DNA from: CAZOWL01 sp964583605 | Lineage (GTDB): Bacteria > Pseudomonadota > Gammaproteobacteria > Chromatiales > Chromatiaceae | NCBI GenBank assembly: GCA_964583605.1 | Contig: CAZOWL010000004.1 | Span: forward strand, 1-64,000 | Direction: 5' to 3' | DNA: 64,000 nt | Part shown: positions 8,415-17,566 of the stretch, piece after piece | Position numbering within the stretch: position 1 is the stretch's first letter | Layout: the number at the start of each line of letters is the position of its first letter | Program-made: the position numbers and the translations under genes | The notes under the pieces: generated by a model | Seen by the model: the letters and a program-made list of their open reading frames with translations, nothing else | Databases searched by the model: none | Told to the model about the DNA's origin: nothing

Positions 8415-10397
8415 TTATTCCATCCTGCCGGTGAAGGCGAGCATCTTGCCGATCTGCTCGTCAAGTCTGAGCAATTGGCGCCGCGCCCTGGCATCGCGCC
8501 GCTCAGCACCGCGCTGCGACAGGGCAACGATCAGCCTCCCGAAGGCGCCGGTCGATGAGACCCCTGCTGGGAGCAAGTGGACGAGCCAACGCCACCTGTT
8601 CCTCATGACGAGATCATCGTCCAACGAAACCAGATATTGATAGCGGCCAGGATCACCCTGCCGACCACAGCGGCCGTACAGCTGGCGGTCGATCCGGCGG
8701 GCCTCGTGCCGCTCGGTGGCTATGACATGTAGCCCACCCACCGCGGCAACACCCACCCCCAACCGGATATCCGTGCCGCGCCCGGCCATATTGGTCGCTA
8801 CCGTCACCATACCGGCCTGGCCAGCCCGCGCCACGGTATCGGCCTCCTCCCCGTCCTGGCGCGCGCTGAGCACCCGGTGCTCGATACCTGCCGCGCACAA
8901 CAGCTCGCTCAAATGCTCAGAGGCATGCACGGAGCGGGTCCCAACGAGCACTGGTATGCCCTCAGCATGCGATCGACCGATCCGGTCGACGACCGCCTGC
9001 CACCGCTCGTGCGCGTGGCGGTACACCTGGCTCGTCAAGCCGCGCCGGCGCAACGGACGGTGCGTCGGGACCGTCACCACTGCGAGGTGATAGACCGACC
9101 AGAGCTCGCCGATGACCTCGCGAGCCGTTCCCGTCATCCCGGCAAGATGCAGGTAGCGCCTGAAGAAGCGTTGAAAACTGATGCGGGCCAACGTCTCGGA
9201 TTCGGCCGTGATGTCGCAGCCCTCTTTCGCCTCGACGAGCTGGTGCAGGCCGCGCTCCCAGGAGCGATCGGGCATCAGCCGGCCGGTATACTCGTCGATG
9301 ATCTGGATCTTGCCGTCCTTCACGAGGTAATGGAAGTCCCGGATCAGCAACACCCTTGCGTGAATGGCCTGGCGGATCAGCTCCTCCCGGCGTCTTGCCC
9401 CGGCCCAGACCCCACCCATTCGCGCCGTGCGCACGGCCAGCCGATCTTTCCCGACATCGGTCAGCGCGACCTCGCGCCGGGCGAGGTCGACGCGGTAATC
9501 GACCGAGTGATCGAGCTCGGAGGCCAGCTGTAGCGCCTCTTGATACATGTTGGCAAGCTGGCCTCCCGCCTCCTTGCTGCGTGAGATGATCAGGGGTGTG
9601 CGCGCCTCGTCGATCAGCACGCTGTCCGCCTCGTCGAGGATGCCGAAACAGAGCCCCCGCAGCAGAAGCCGGGAGCCAACGGCCCGCTCACCGAACAGCC
9701 CATCAAGACGCAGGCGCAGATCACTGAGGCCGCCGCGGATCAATCGATCGTGCAGATAATCAAAGGCCAGCCGCTTGTTCGTGCAGTAGACGACGTCGCA
9801 GCCGTAAGCGGCACGACGCTCCTCGTGCTGCAGATCTTCGACGATCACGCCAACACTCAGCCCGAGCGCGCGGTACAGAGGCCCCATCGCCTCGGCGTCG
9901 CGCTGCACCAGGTAGTCGTTGACCGTGACGATGTGCACCGGGGTGCCGGCCATGGCGGCCGTTGCGGCCGGCAGGGTTGCGGTCAAGGTCTTGCCTTCGC
10001 CGGTCTGCATCTCCGCCACCTTGCCGCGCAGCATCACCCAGCCGCCAAGCAGCTGGACATCGAAGTGGCGCATCCCCAATACCCGGCTTGCCAGCTCGCG
10101 AATCAGCGCGAACGCTTCGATGCAGGGGGCATCACGCAGCCCCTCGGCGCGCAGCCGGCGACGCAGATCCTGCGCGACCGACGAGAGATCGGCCTCGCTC
10201 AGGGCCCTGAGGGCGCTATCGCGCGCCTGGATGCGGCGCAGGACCCTGCGGTAGCCGACTCGCCGACCTCGCGCGAGTCCGCGCGTCGCGCCGATCGCCC
10301 GATCGAGGAGTTGCTCGAGGTGGCCAACACCGGCCAGATCGCGCTCCGGATAGACGCCCAGCAACAGGCTCGGACGCGGTGGCGGGCTCGTCGACAT
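8415..10397 (-). CDS. Shortened SecA-like translocase ATPase (SecA paralogue)
   Basis: DEAD-type motor of the SecA family, 660 residues against about 900 in housekeeping SecA. Visible parts: Walker A AEMQTGEGKTL (about residues 129-138), HIVTVNDYLVQRDAE, YCTNKRLAFDYLHD, Walker B ILDEADSVLIDEARTPLIIS (about 253-272), IIDEYTGRLMPDR, LAGMTGTA, NMAGRGTDI and GRCGRQGDPG. It stops soon after the second motor domain, so most of the helical scaffold/wing region and the C-terminal zinc/SecB-binding tail are missing. The ATG at 10397 overlaps the TGA of the M50 gene by one base (TGATG), so translation is coupled. The neighbours suggest a dedicated export ATPase rather than the general secretion motor. 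Confidence 0.9.
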   Translation of the reverse strand: MSTSPPPRPSLLLGVYPERDLAGVGHLEQLLDRAIGATRGLARGRRVGYRRVLRRIQARDSALRALSEADLSSVAQDLRRRLRAEGLRDAPCIEAFALIRELASRVLGMRHFDVQLLGGWVMLRGKVAEMQTGEGKTLTATLPAATAAMAGTPVHIVTVNDYLVQRDAEAMGPLYRALGLSVGVIVEDLQHEERRAAYGCDVVYCTNKRLAFDYLHDRLIRGGLSDLRLRLDGLFGERAVGSRLLLRGLCFGILDEADSVLIDEARTPLIISRSKEAGGQLANMYQEALQLASELDHSVDYRVDLARREVALTDVGKDRLAVRTARMGGVWAGARRREELIRQAIHARVLLIRDFHYLVKDGKIQIIDEYTGRLMPDRSWERGLHQLVEAKEGCDITAESETLARISFQRFFRRYLHLAGMTGTAREVIGELWSVYHLAVVTVPTHRPLRRRGLTSQVYRHAHERWQAVVDRIGRSHAEGIPVLVGTRSVHASEHLSELLCAAGIEHRVLSARQDGEEADTVARAGQAGMVTVATNMAGRGTDIRLGVGVAAVGGLHVIATERHEARRIDRQLYGRCGRQGDPGRYQYLVSLDDDLVMRNRWRWLVHLLPAGVSSTGAFGRLIVALSQRGAERRDARARRQLLRLDEQIGKMLAFTGRME

Positions 10398-12544
10398 CAG
10401 ATCCTGAAGTGGGATAAGAACAGCTGGCGGAGCGATCGGTACCACTGGACTGCGAGCGGCTCGGCGCCGTGATCGAACCGCACGGCAACGCGCTGGCCCA
10501 GATACGCGAGGGCCTGCGCGTCGGGCAGCTCCAGGTCCACGACGAACACCGGCTCCAACGCCTGCAAGCCGCGGCTGTCCCGCGGGTCGGCGGCGACCGG
10601 CCCGCCCCCAGCCGTGCCGAGCGCGCGCGCCGGTAGGCGGTCGGTCGCCGCTGGCACCTGCCGGATGATTCGGCTCGGCTGGGCCTGCGCTTGCCAGTCG
10701 GCGAGGCGGAGCTCGACCCCCTGCGTGCGATTGCGCACGAGGCCGATCTGATTCTGCGACACCACGGCGCGAACATCGGCGCTGGCGGCCGCGGTGACGT
10801 AAGCCAAGAGCTCGCCGCGGCGCACGAAACGGCCTGGCAGATCGGCAGCGCCCGGTATGACGAGGTGCCCGCCAACCTGGCTGCGCACGATCAGGGCATC
10901 GAGACGCTCTCGCGCTCGAGCGAGGTCGGCGTCCACGACCTTAGTCTCTTCACGCACGACTTGCGCCTGCGAGCGGTCCTGCATCTGAGCCTGGGTCAGG
11001 CGCGCCTGGAGCTCGCGCTTACGCGCTTCGAGCAGCCGCACCTCTTGGCGCAGGAAGGGGTCATCCATCTCGATCAACGCCTCTCCCGGCCCGACCTGGC
11101 TGTCTGGCTCGGCGAGCAGGCGTATCACTTGCCCGTCGACCTGCGCCCTGACCCGCGATTGCTCTGGGACCCAGACTACGCCAACCGTGTGGGTCCAAGA
11201 TGGCATCGGCACGAGCCCGAGGAAGACGCCGAGCGCAACGACGGTCGAGCCCGTGGACAGCACAGCCCGGGCCCGCTTCTTGTTCAGCCGCGGGCTGCTC
11301 AGGACGAAGCCGATGTTCTTGATGAGCGGCCAGACGAGCTGGGTGGCAACCGCCCAGAGGGCCAGCAAGATGCCGATAACGAAGAATTTTCCGGCAATGA
11401 ACAGGATGATCACGAACATGATGAACATCCTGTACAGGAAAGACGCGACCCCATAGAAGACGAGCCATGCCCGCTCGCCGCGCGCCAGATTCTGGGCTTC
11501 GGTGTCCCGCAGTCCGAAAACGTAGCGTTGAAAGAGATCACCCAGATAGCGCTTCGAGCGGGTCGCGAGATTCGGTATCTCGATCAGATCGCTCAGCACG
11601 TAGTAGCCGTCGAAGCGCAGTAGCGGATTGCCATTGAAGAACAGCGTCGAGACACCGCCGATCAGCATGACATTGAAGGCCAAGGCGCGCACCGGACCAG
11701 GCTCGACGTTGAGCCATAGCATGACGGCCAAGGCGGCCAGAAACAGCTCGACCATGATCCCGATCGCACCCACGACGATGCGCTTGTGCTTCTCGCGGAA
11801 GGCCGAGGCCGAGGACGCCTCGACGTAGGGCACTGGCATCAACACCAGCAGCATGATGCCGATCTCGTGAACCTCACCGCCCCAACGCTTCGCAGCAAAG
11901 CCGTGACCCAGCTCGTGGAGGGCCTTGACCACGGGATAGGCCAACCACAGCATCAGTAGGCTCTCGGCCGTGAGTACCCGGTCGAAGAGGTTGTTCGTGA
12001 GCTCGGACCAATGGCTCGCCGCCAGCGCGGCGCCCGTCAGCACGACCGCCGCCCAGATCAGGAGCCCAAGCCAACCGAACAGCGGTCGCACGAGGAAAAG
12101 CCAGCGGGCGAGAAATCGGTCCGGGTCGAACAAGGGGATGCGCACGGCGAGGGGCTGCGCGAGCCGCTGCGTCAGCTGTCTGCGGCCCTGCTGCTCGCGG
12201 CGCTGGAAGATCTCACGGCTATCTGGTGGGAGATCGCAGAGCAGCACATCGGCTGCGTGCATCTGCCCAAGCAGGCGGATGGTCTCGTCCTGGGTCGGCG
12301 CGTCGTCACCGAGGCGCGCGGCCGCCGCATCCCAGATCTCCTGCACCGTGCGCTCGCCGTCCATCAGGCCGATCAGATAATGGGCCGCCGCCGAAAAGCG
12401 GTGGCACCGCCCGGACGAGGAGTCCTCGAGCACGTACCAGACCACATCGCGATAGTCGTGGCGATGGATCCTGGCATGGCTGCGGATGCGCGGCTTCAGG
12501 CCAGCCACCCGGTACCAAGACTGGCTGAACAGCGATTCCGTCAT
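10397..12544 (-). CDS. PqqD-like / site-2 protease (M50) / HlyD fusion membrane protein
   Basis: 715-residue membrane protein with three parts. Residues about 20-105 resemble a PqqD-like winged-helix domain (WYVLEDSSSGRCHRFSAAA, then GERTVQEIWDAA), the fold used as a leader-peptide reader in peptide modification systems. The middle has multiple membrane segments and the M50 zinc motif HELGHGFAAKRWGG at about 210, plus a second ligand candidate in the FFNGNPLLRFDGYY region. After about residue 440 comes a HlyD-like lipoyl and beta-barrel part with a coiled-coil (LLEARKRELQARLTQAQMQ). It sits 4 bp after the GAF/HlyD gene and overlaps the SecA-like gene. It probably cleaves or handles an exported peptide; the substrate is unknown. 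Confidence 0.85.
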   Translation of the reverse strand: MTESLFSQSWYRVAGLKPRIRSHARIHRHDYRDVVWYVLEDSSSGRCHRFSAAAHYLIGLMDGERTVQEIWDAAAARLGDDAPTQDETIRLLGQMHAADVLLCDLPPDSREIFQRREQQGRRQLTQRLAQPLAVRIPLFDPDRFLARWLFLVRPLFGWLGLLIWAAVVLTGAALAASHWSELTNNLFDRVLTAESLLMLWLAYPVVKALHELGHGFAAKRWGGEVHEIGIMLLVLMPVPYVEASSASAFREKHKRIVVGAIGIMVELFLAALAVMLWLNVEPGPVRALAFNVMLIGGVSTLFFNGNPLLRFDGYYVLSDLIEIPNLATRSKRYLGDLFQRYVFGLRDTEAQNLARGERAWLVFYGVASFLYRMFIMFVIILFIAGKFFVIGILLALWAVATQLVWPLIKNIGFVLSSPRLNKKRARAVLSTGSTVVALGVFLGLVPMPSWTHTVGVVWVPEQSRVRAQVDGQVIRLLAEPDSQVGPGEALIEMDDPFLRQEVRLLEARKRELQARLTQAQMQDRSQAQVVREETKVVDADLARARERLDALIVRSQVGGHLVIPGAADLPGRFVRRGELLAYVTAAASADVRAVVSQNQIGLVRNRTQGVELRLADWQAQAQPSRIIRQVPAATDRLPARALGTAGGGPVAADPRDSRGLQALEPVFVVDLELPDAQALAYLGQRVAVRFDHGAEPLAVQWYRSLRQLFLSHFRI

Positions 12545-12548
12545 CGCC

Positions 12549-14462
12549 TCAAGGCCACCAGGACCACCACCAGAGACGCAGCCAATAGACCAATCTGTGC
12601 GTCCAGATCCACAACAGCTTGCGCTCGTCGATGCTCACCTTCGCGACACCATTCATTCCGGGGCGCAGCGTCTCTGGCGAGCCTTTCAGGACACTCTCGA
12701 CACGAAACAGGTTCTGGCCCTGTTCCGCATCGGCAACCGGCGTGATCTTGTTGACTTGGATCTCCAACGGCTCTCCCGGCAGCCCCGATAGCGCCAGCTT
12801 ACCCGTTTGGCCGATCCGCAACTGCGAGATGTCGCGCTCGTCCACTTTGAGGATCACGCGATAGCTGTCCAGAGGGGCGACCTCGAAGAGGACCTCACCG
12901 CGGGAGACGGGCGCACCGAGCGACTGGCTGAGGTCCCCCGAAACGACCACGCCGGTAAAGGGCGCCGTGATGCGCGTGCGCGCCAGCTGTTCGGCCAGTA
13001 GGGCGATGCGCGCCTCGGCTTGCTCGATTTGGGCGTCGAGGATGCGCACCCGCGCACGCTCGCGCTGAGCCAGCGCGCTGCTGTACTCGCGCAGAAGCTT
13101 TTCGCGTTGACCCTCCCACTGGATCTTCTCCAGCCGGAGGTCCTTGTCCTCGAGGGCCGCCAGTGTCTGATGCGCCTCCACCAGATCGCCCGCCCGGGCA
13201 TCCGCGCGCGCGACGTAACCGTCCTGGGGGGCGGTCACAGCGCGCTGCACCGTACCCTCAAGCACTGCCGGTGCCGTGACCCGATAGTCCCCAGTCGCGA
13301 AGGCAAGGAACGCGAGGGCCGCCGACAGCCCGACCGCGGAAGCCTTGAGAGCCAGGTGACGAGGGCCGAGCAGGTCGCCGACGAAGCCGCGGGCCGATTC
13401 CCAGAGCTTTACCCCGACCCAGCGGTCTTCGCGCCGTTTGAGCTCGAGGACCGGGCCGAGTAAGGCGCCAACCTGTGCGCACAGCGCCACCTCATCAGGG
13501 AGGAACGGGCTCGCATCGCTCCGCTCGAGGGTCAGGGCGCCGATCGCCATGCCGCGCCTGACAAGCGGAACCGTGCAGACCGCCTTGGACCCATGCCGAT
13601 CCATGAGCCGCTCGTGGAGCCGCGTGATGCGCGGTACATCTTCGCCGACCGTCGGCAAGACCAGCACATCTTGCTGATCGATGGCCTCGTCCATGGCCCC
13701 CGCCAAGTCACGGATCAGGCCGGTCTTCTTGTTGAACGTGGCCGTGTGGGACAGAGCGCGGACGTCAGCCCGACGCCGCTCGCGGGTGCCGAATGCGACC
13801 CGGTCGCAGCGCAGATGGGTCGCGAGCTCCGTGACGACGGTCGTGGCCGCACCGAGGAATCGGTCTTCCTGCAAGCCCGAGGTCAAGAGCTCGAGAACCG
13901 TCGTGAGGCCTCTAGGCGTCCGGATATCGGCCCCGAGGCGCCGATGCCACCAGGCACAGCCCCACTGCATCAGGCGCATCACGGCACTCAGGCGCGCCTC
14001 GGACTCGTGAGGGACCTCGAGCGCGACGACGCCGCGCAGCGCCTCGCCGACCACGATCGGGTAGGCCAGGGCATCGACGTGAACATCGCCCAGCTCTGGC
14101 GAGCCCGCCCGCTGGCGCACCGAACCGCGCCGCTTTTGAAGTGACAGCTCGGCGACCGCTTCCAACGCGGCTCCGCCGCTGGCGCCCTCAGGCCAGCGCG
14201 TGAGGACCTCATAGGCGCCTGCGTCGGTCGGGCCGAGCACGACCAAAGCGGCCCGCACGTCCCCGATCAATCGGCATTGCAGGTCGAGCCACGCCGCACC
14301 AAACGCCTCGGTCGTATCGGCGTCGGCCAGTCGGGACCAAGCGGCGGGATCGCTGAAGCTGGCCAGCCGGGACCCTGCCGACACCCTCGCTGAAGCCGCC
14401 GAGGCTGAGGCTGACTTGGTCAGACTCGACGAGGCGTCCAGCGCCTGCCCGCTCAAGGCCAA
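12549..14462 (-). CDS. GAF-domain HlyD-family membrane protein
   Basis: About 637 residues. The N-terminal half carries GAF-like sensory folds (LGDVHVDALAYPIVVGEALRG and KAVCTVPLVRRGMAIGALTLER). A single membrane span follows (ALKASAVGLSAALAFLAFA), then a HlyD adaptor: TAPQDGYVARADARAGDLV, a coiled-coil hairpin and ITAPFTGVVVSGDLSQSLGAPV. The C terminus is very rich in Trp and is probably membrane-associated. The frame starts with a TTG at 14462 preceded by AAGG; a GTG about 26 codons later is an alternative. It lies 43 bp after sapC and 4 bp before the M50 gene. A cytoplasmic GAF sensor on an export adaptor is unusual. Confidence 0.82.
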   Translation of the reverse strand: MALSGQALDASSSLTKSASASAASARVSAGSRLASFSDPAAWSRLADADTTEAFGAAWLDLQCRLIGDVRAALVVLGPTDAGAYEVLTRWPEGASGGAALEAVAELSLQKRRGSVRQRAGSPELGDVHVDALAYPIVVGEALRGVVALEVPHESEARLSAVMRLMQWGCAWWHRRLGADIRTPRGLTTVLELLTSGLQEDRFLGAATTVVTELATHLRCDRVAFGTRERRRADVRALSHTATFNKKTGLIRDLAGAMDEAIDQQDVLVLPTVGEDVPRITRLHERLMDRHGSKAVCTVPLVRRGMAIGALTLERSDASPFLPDEVALCAQVGALLGPVLELKRREDRWVGVKLWESARGFVGDLLGPRHLALKASAVGLSAALAFLAFATGDYRVTAPAVLEGTVQRAVTAPQDGYVARADARAGDLVEAHQTLAALEDKDLRLEKIQWEGQREKLLREYSSALAQRERARVRILDAQIEQAEARIALLAEQLARTRITAPFTGVVVSGDLSQSLGAPVSRGEVLFEVAPLDSYRVILKVDERDISQLRIGQTGKLALSGLPGEPLEIQVNKITPVADAEQGQNLFRVESVLKGSPETLRPGMNGVAKVSIDERKLLWIWTHRLVYWLRLWWWSWWP

Positions 14463-14505
14463 GGTCGTGCGCCTTCAAGCCCTGCCGCGTGACGCATCTG
14501 GGCTC

Positions 14506-15303
14506 TCAATGAATCGCCGGCGCACCGTCACCTTCGGCGTCATCGCTCGGGATGTCTCCCTGCGCCGCTGCCTGTCTCACCGGGCTAGCGCCGATGCGTT
14601 GGAGTAGGCGGCTGAAATTCTGCATCGACTGCAGGTGCAGATAGATCAGCTCAAGCTCATCGCTCTTCGCCATCCGCGCCAGCACCTCATCGTCCAGGCC
14701 TTTGAGCTTCATTCGGTTCACGGCCATGAAACCGGTCAGATTGCGCCGCTCCCCAGTCGGCAGCGTGAAGCTGGCCTGCATCGGCTCGAGGAGATCCATC
14801 TCTCTGAGGCGAGTGCAGAAGGCGCGTGTGCGCTGAAACTGCACCTGGTAGTCCTTGAGGAAGTTGAGGACCGTCTCGAGATACTGTGTCCGCTGACCTT
14901 CGGCATCGAAGACACGCTCGCCACGACCCTCCGTGTTGCAGCCACTGAAACCGTCGTCGATGCACAGGGTGAAATTCCTGCCGTCGTCGCTGCTGGCGAA
15001 GACAAAGGGATAGCGCCGCACATAGGCGGGGATGTAGGCCCCGTCCCAAGTGCCGTCCTCGTTGACGAAGGCGTTACGCTCCGCCTCCGCGCCGAGGATC
15101 GCGACAGGTATCACGGCCTCCCCTTCGCCGGCGAAGACGACGGCGTACTCGGGCGTCGCGCGGCGAAACTCGACCGCCGTCAAAGGAACCGAGTTGACCA
15201 ACCGCGCAAAGGCGAAGTGACCACCGGCCTTGACCGAGAGATTGCGGTGCTTCTCGCTAGTGACGGGTACCGCGTTGGTATAGAACAACAGTTGTGTAGG
15301 CAC
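14506..15303 (-). CDS. SapC family protein
   Basis: 265-residue soluble protein with the SapC family pattern: an N-terminal HRNLSVKAGGHFAFARLVNSVPL, then EYAVVFAGEGEAVIPVAILG, FVNEDGTWDGAYIPAYVRRYPFVF, and a C-terminal helical part with GFMAVNRMKLKGLDDE. SapC was named from the Campylobacter fetus S-layer locus; its biochemical role is not established. The start is a GTG at 15303 with GAGGAG just upstream. It is the first gene of the export cassette and may be a cargo, a chaperone or a regulator of it. Confidence 0.85.
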   Translation of the reverse strand: MPTQLLFYTNAVPVTSEKHRNLSVKAGGHFAFARLVNSVPLTAVEFRRATPEYAVVFAGEGEAVIPVAILGAEAERNAFVNEDGTWDGAYIPAYVRRYPFVFASSDDGRNFTLCIDDGFSGCNTEGRGERVFDAEGQRTQYLETVLNFLKDYQVQFQRTRAFCTRLREMDLLEPMQASFTLPTGERRNLTGFMAVNRMKLKGLDDEVLARMAKSDELELIYLHLQSMQNFSRLLQRIGASPVRQAAAQGDIPSDDAEGDGAPAIH

Positions 15304-15394
15304 GACCCACTCCTCTCTTGATGTGGCGAAGGCGTCTCAGCTGCGACGGAGGTTGAGGCGCGGGGGGCATCTCACAATACACGCCAGTCAGCGG

Positions 15395-16906
15395 TCATGG
15401 GATGGATTGCAGCAGCCTGTCCACCTCGCCCGGCGAGACCAGTGTGTTGGCGCACAGCACACCAGAGGCGGCGACAGCCGGGACCCCCATGCCAGGACGC
15501 GTGGTATCACCGACCCGATATAGGCCTTGAATTGGCGTCATACAGCTTGGGAAGAGCCCGTCGGCGGCGGTGATCGCAGGCCCATAGGTGCCTTGGTGAC
15601 GGCGCAGATAGCGCGCATGGGTCAGCGGTGTCCCGATCGACTCCACGACCACGCGCTGACGCACATCTGGGATGACCCGCTCCAGGGCCCGGTAGAGGAC
15701 CTCGACACGCTGGCGTTTGCGCTCGCTGTAGCCGCGACCGCGCACCCAGCCCTCCCATGGCTCGAGCGTGAAGGCGTGGATCGCGTGGTGGCCGGAAGGG
15801 GCCAGCGCCGGATCCAAGACGGTCGGGATCGAGATCATGCAGACATTGCCTGGCACCGTGATAGGCCGGTTGGCGTCGAGGATCACGACATGCTGCGTCT
15901 GCAGCCCGTCGAGGCCGTCGGCCCGAATGCCGAGGTGCAGGTGCAGGAAGCTATGCGTGCTCGGCGTCCGCAGGGCCTGCTCGCGATAGTCGGCGGGCAG
16001 ATCCTCCGGCTCCAGCAGTGTCCCGTAGGTGTCCCAGATCGAGGCATTGGAGATGACGACAGGGGCCGTGAGCACCTCACCCCCCCGCAGGCGTACCCCT
16101 GTCACGCGCCCGTTCGCAACGCGGATCCTCTCGACGTGGGCGAGCGTGCGCAGGCGCCCGCCCCATCGCTCGAGCGCCCGGACCAGCGCGGCCGCGATCG
16201 ACTCGTTACCCCCTTTCGGGTAATCGATCTCCCGTCGATCCCGCTCGCCGAAGATGACCGCCATCTCGGGGATCGGCGTCGCGTGCGCATCGAGGGTCGT
16301 GATCAGAAAACACTCCAGATCGATCAGCCGGCGCACCCAGGGATCGGCGAGGCAACGGTCCATCAGCTGGCCGACCGAGCTATAGATCAGCTTCAGATGC
16401 GGGGTCAACCGCGTCAGGGCCGCAGGATGGCGACGCATCAGGAAGGGCAGCAGGCGCCAATCCGAGCGCAATCCCAGGATCGGGATCGGTCTCAAGGCCT
16501 CGTAGAGCGCCATCAACTTCCGCTCGAATTCGCCGAGCTCCTCAGCCCCTCGGGGGCTGAACCGGGCGACAGCCTCGCGATAGGCCGACCAGCGGCCATG
16601 AACGGGGTAGGTCGCTTCCGGAAAGTGGTAGAGGTTCAGCGGATCATAGGCCACGGCCGCCAGCGACTCCCCAAGGACCTCGAGCACCTGGCTCACCGGG
16701 TTCAAAGAGCGGGGATCGCCCAGCCCCCAGAAGAACGAAGGGCCGACGTCGAAATGGAACCCCTTGCGCGTGAAGCCATGGGTCGCCCCGCCCGGGACGC
16801 GATGGCTCTCGCAGACGAGCACACGCCGACCGTGGCGGGCCAGCAATCCGGCGGCGACCAGTCCGCCGACACCGCTGCCGATCACGATGACATCGGCATC
16901 AGCCAT
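15395..16906 (-). CDS. FAD-dependent oxidoreductase, carotenoid isomerase/phytoene desaturase family
   Basis: 503-residue flavoprotein. The N terminus has the dinucleotide-binding motif DVIVIGSGVGGLVAAGLLARHG followed by VCESHRVPGGATHGFTRKGFHFDVGPSFFWGL, which is characteristic of CrtISO/CrtI-type enzymes. The C terminus has GLYRVGDTTRPGMGVPAVAASG. GGAGG lies six bases before the ATG. It may act on carotenoids, which purple bacteria make, but no other crt gene is near and many members of this family have other substrates. It takes the place after dsrR where dsrS lies in Allochromatium, yet it is unrelated to DsrS. It is 91 bp upstream of sapC on the same strand and could be co-transcribed. 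Confidence 0.8.
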   Translation of the reverse strand: MADADVIVIGSGVGGLVAAGLLARHGRRVLVCESHRVPGGATHGFTRKGFHFDVGPSFFWGLGDPRSLNPVSQVLEVLGESLAAVAYDPLNLYHFPEATYPVHGRWSAYREAVARFSPRGAEELGEFERKLMALYEALRPIPILGLRSDWRLLPFLMRRHPAALTRLTPHLKLIYSSVGQLMDRCLADPWVRRLIDLECFLITTLDAHATPIPEMAVIFGERDRREIDYPKGGNESIAAALVRALERWGGRLRTLAHVERIRVANGRVTGVRLRGGEVLTAPVVISNASIWDTYGTLLEPEDLPADYREQALRTPSTHSFLHLHLGIRADGLDGLQTQHVVILDANRPITVPGNVCMISIPTVLDPALAPSGHHAIHAFTLEPWEGWVRGRGYSERKRQRVEVLYRALERVIPDVRQRVVVESIGTPLTHARYLRRHQGTYGPAITAADGLFPSCMTPIQGLYRVGDTTRPGMGVPAVAASGVLCANTLVSPGEVDRLLQSIP

Positions 16907-17047
16907 CCTGTACCTCCGCGGCCGAGCTTGGGAGGCCCAACCATCGAAGCCCGGTAGAGTCGCACCCTATTGGGCCGCGAGCCTCGGCCGAATAGGCTTA
17001 CGTTGCTCTTGCACCCTTCCTACGCAAGCGCAGCGCCGAATGCCGTC

Positions 17048-17377
17048 TCAATGCGTATTGTCCTTGTCCTCCGCCGGCGGGACATAGGTTGGATCGAGCG
17101 GATTTAGGAAGATGAAATGGTATTGTCCGGGCTCCATCTCGACGTAATCCAGCGTTGTTTGCTCGAGGAGCGGCACATACTCGGGGCTCATGATGATGTC
17201 GATCCCCTCGCTGTTTAAGCGGATGTCGTCCTCGTTGGCCTCGTCGAAGCCCATGCGGTAATCGATGGAGCCATCCTCGCGACGCGAGGCCGCCATCCGT
17301 AGCGAGAGCCCTTCGGTGCCGCCTTGCTTGGCGGCCGTCAACACCTGCTCAGCCGCCGCTGCTGTAACCTTGAACAT
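17048..17377 (-). CDS. dsrR: DsrR, A-type (IscA/HesB) scaffold-like protein without cysteines
   Basis: 109 residues from the ATG at 17377 (AAGAAG upstream; the frame is open further but the family starts at MFKVTAAAAEQV). It has the HesB/IscA fold signature in degenerate form (YRMGFDEANEDDIRLNSEGIDIIMSPEYVPLL) and no cysteine at all, so it cannot bind an Fe-S cluster as IscA does. This is the known property of DsrR in Allochromatium vinosum, where it is linked to post-transcriptional control of the dsr operon. It is the last dsr gene here, 189 bp after dsrN. Confidence 0.93.
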   Translation of the reverse strand: MFKVTAAAAEQVLTAAKQGGTEGLSLRMAASRREDGSIDYRMGFDEANEDDIRLNSEGIDIIMSPEYVPLLEQTTLDYVEMEPGQYHFIFLNPLDPTYVPPAEDKDNTH

Positions 17378-17566
17378 GCCTACTTCTTGCCCTCGATGCG
17401 GTTCGACGTGGGCGTCCAGACCGCATAGGCCGCGCTCGCACAGGCCGCGCTTTGGCCTTAAGCAGTCCGACCCTTGCAGTGTAACCCGAATCGGCAACGA
17501 GACCGAAACCGAAAGGAACGGCGCAGAAGCTGGAATCGAAGTGTATTCCTATCAGGCCCGCCCAGC

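Noticed and set aside
15527..16957. Long plus-strand frame opposite the CrtISO-like gene
   Set aside because: Same reason: the minus-strand protein has clear FAD motifs and the opposite frame has none.
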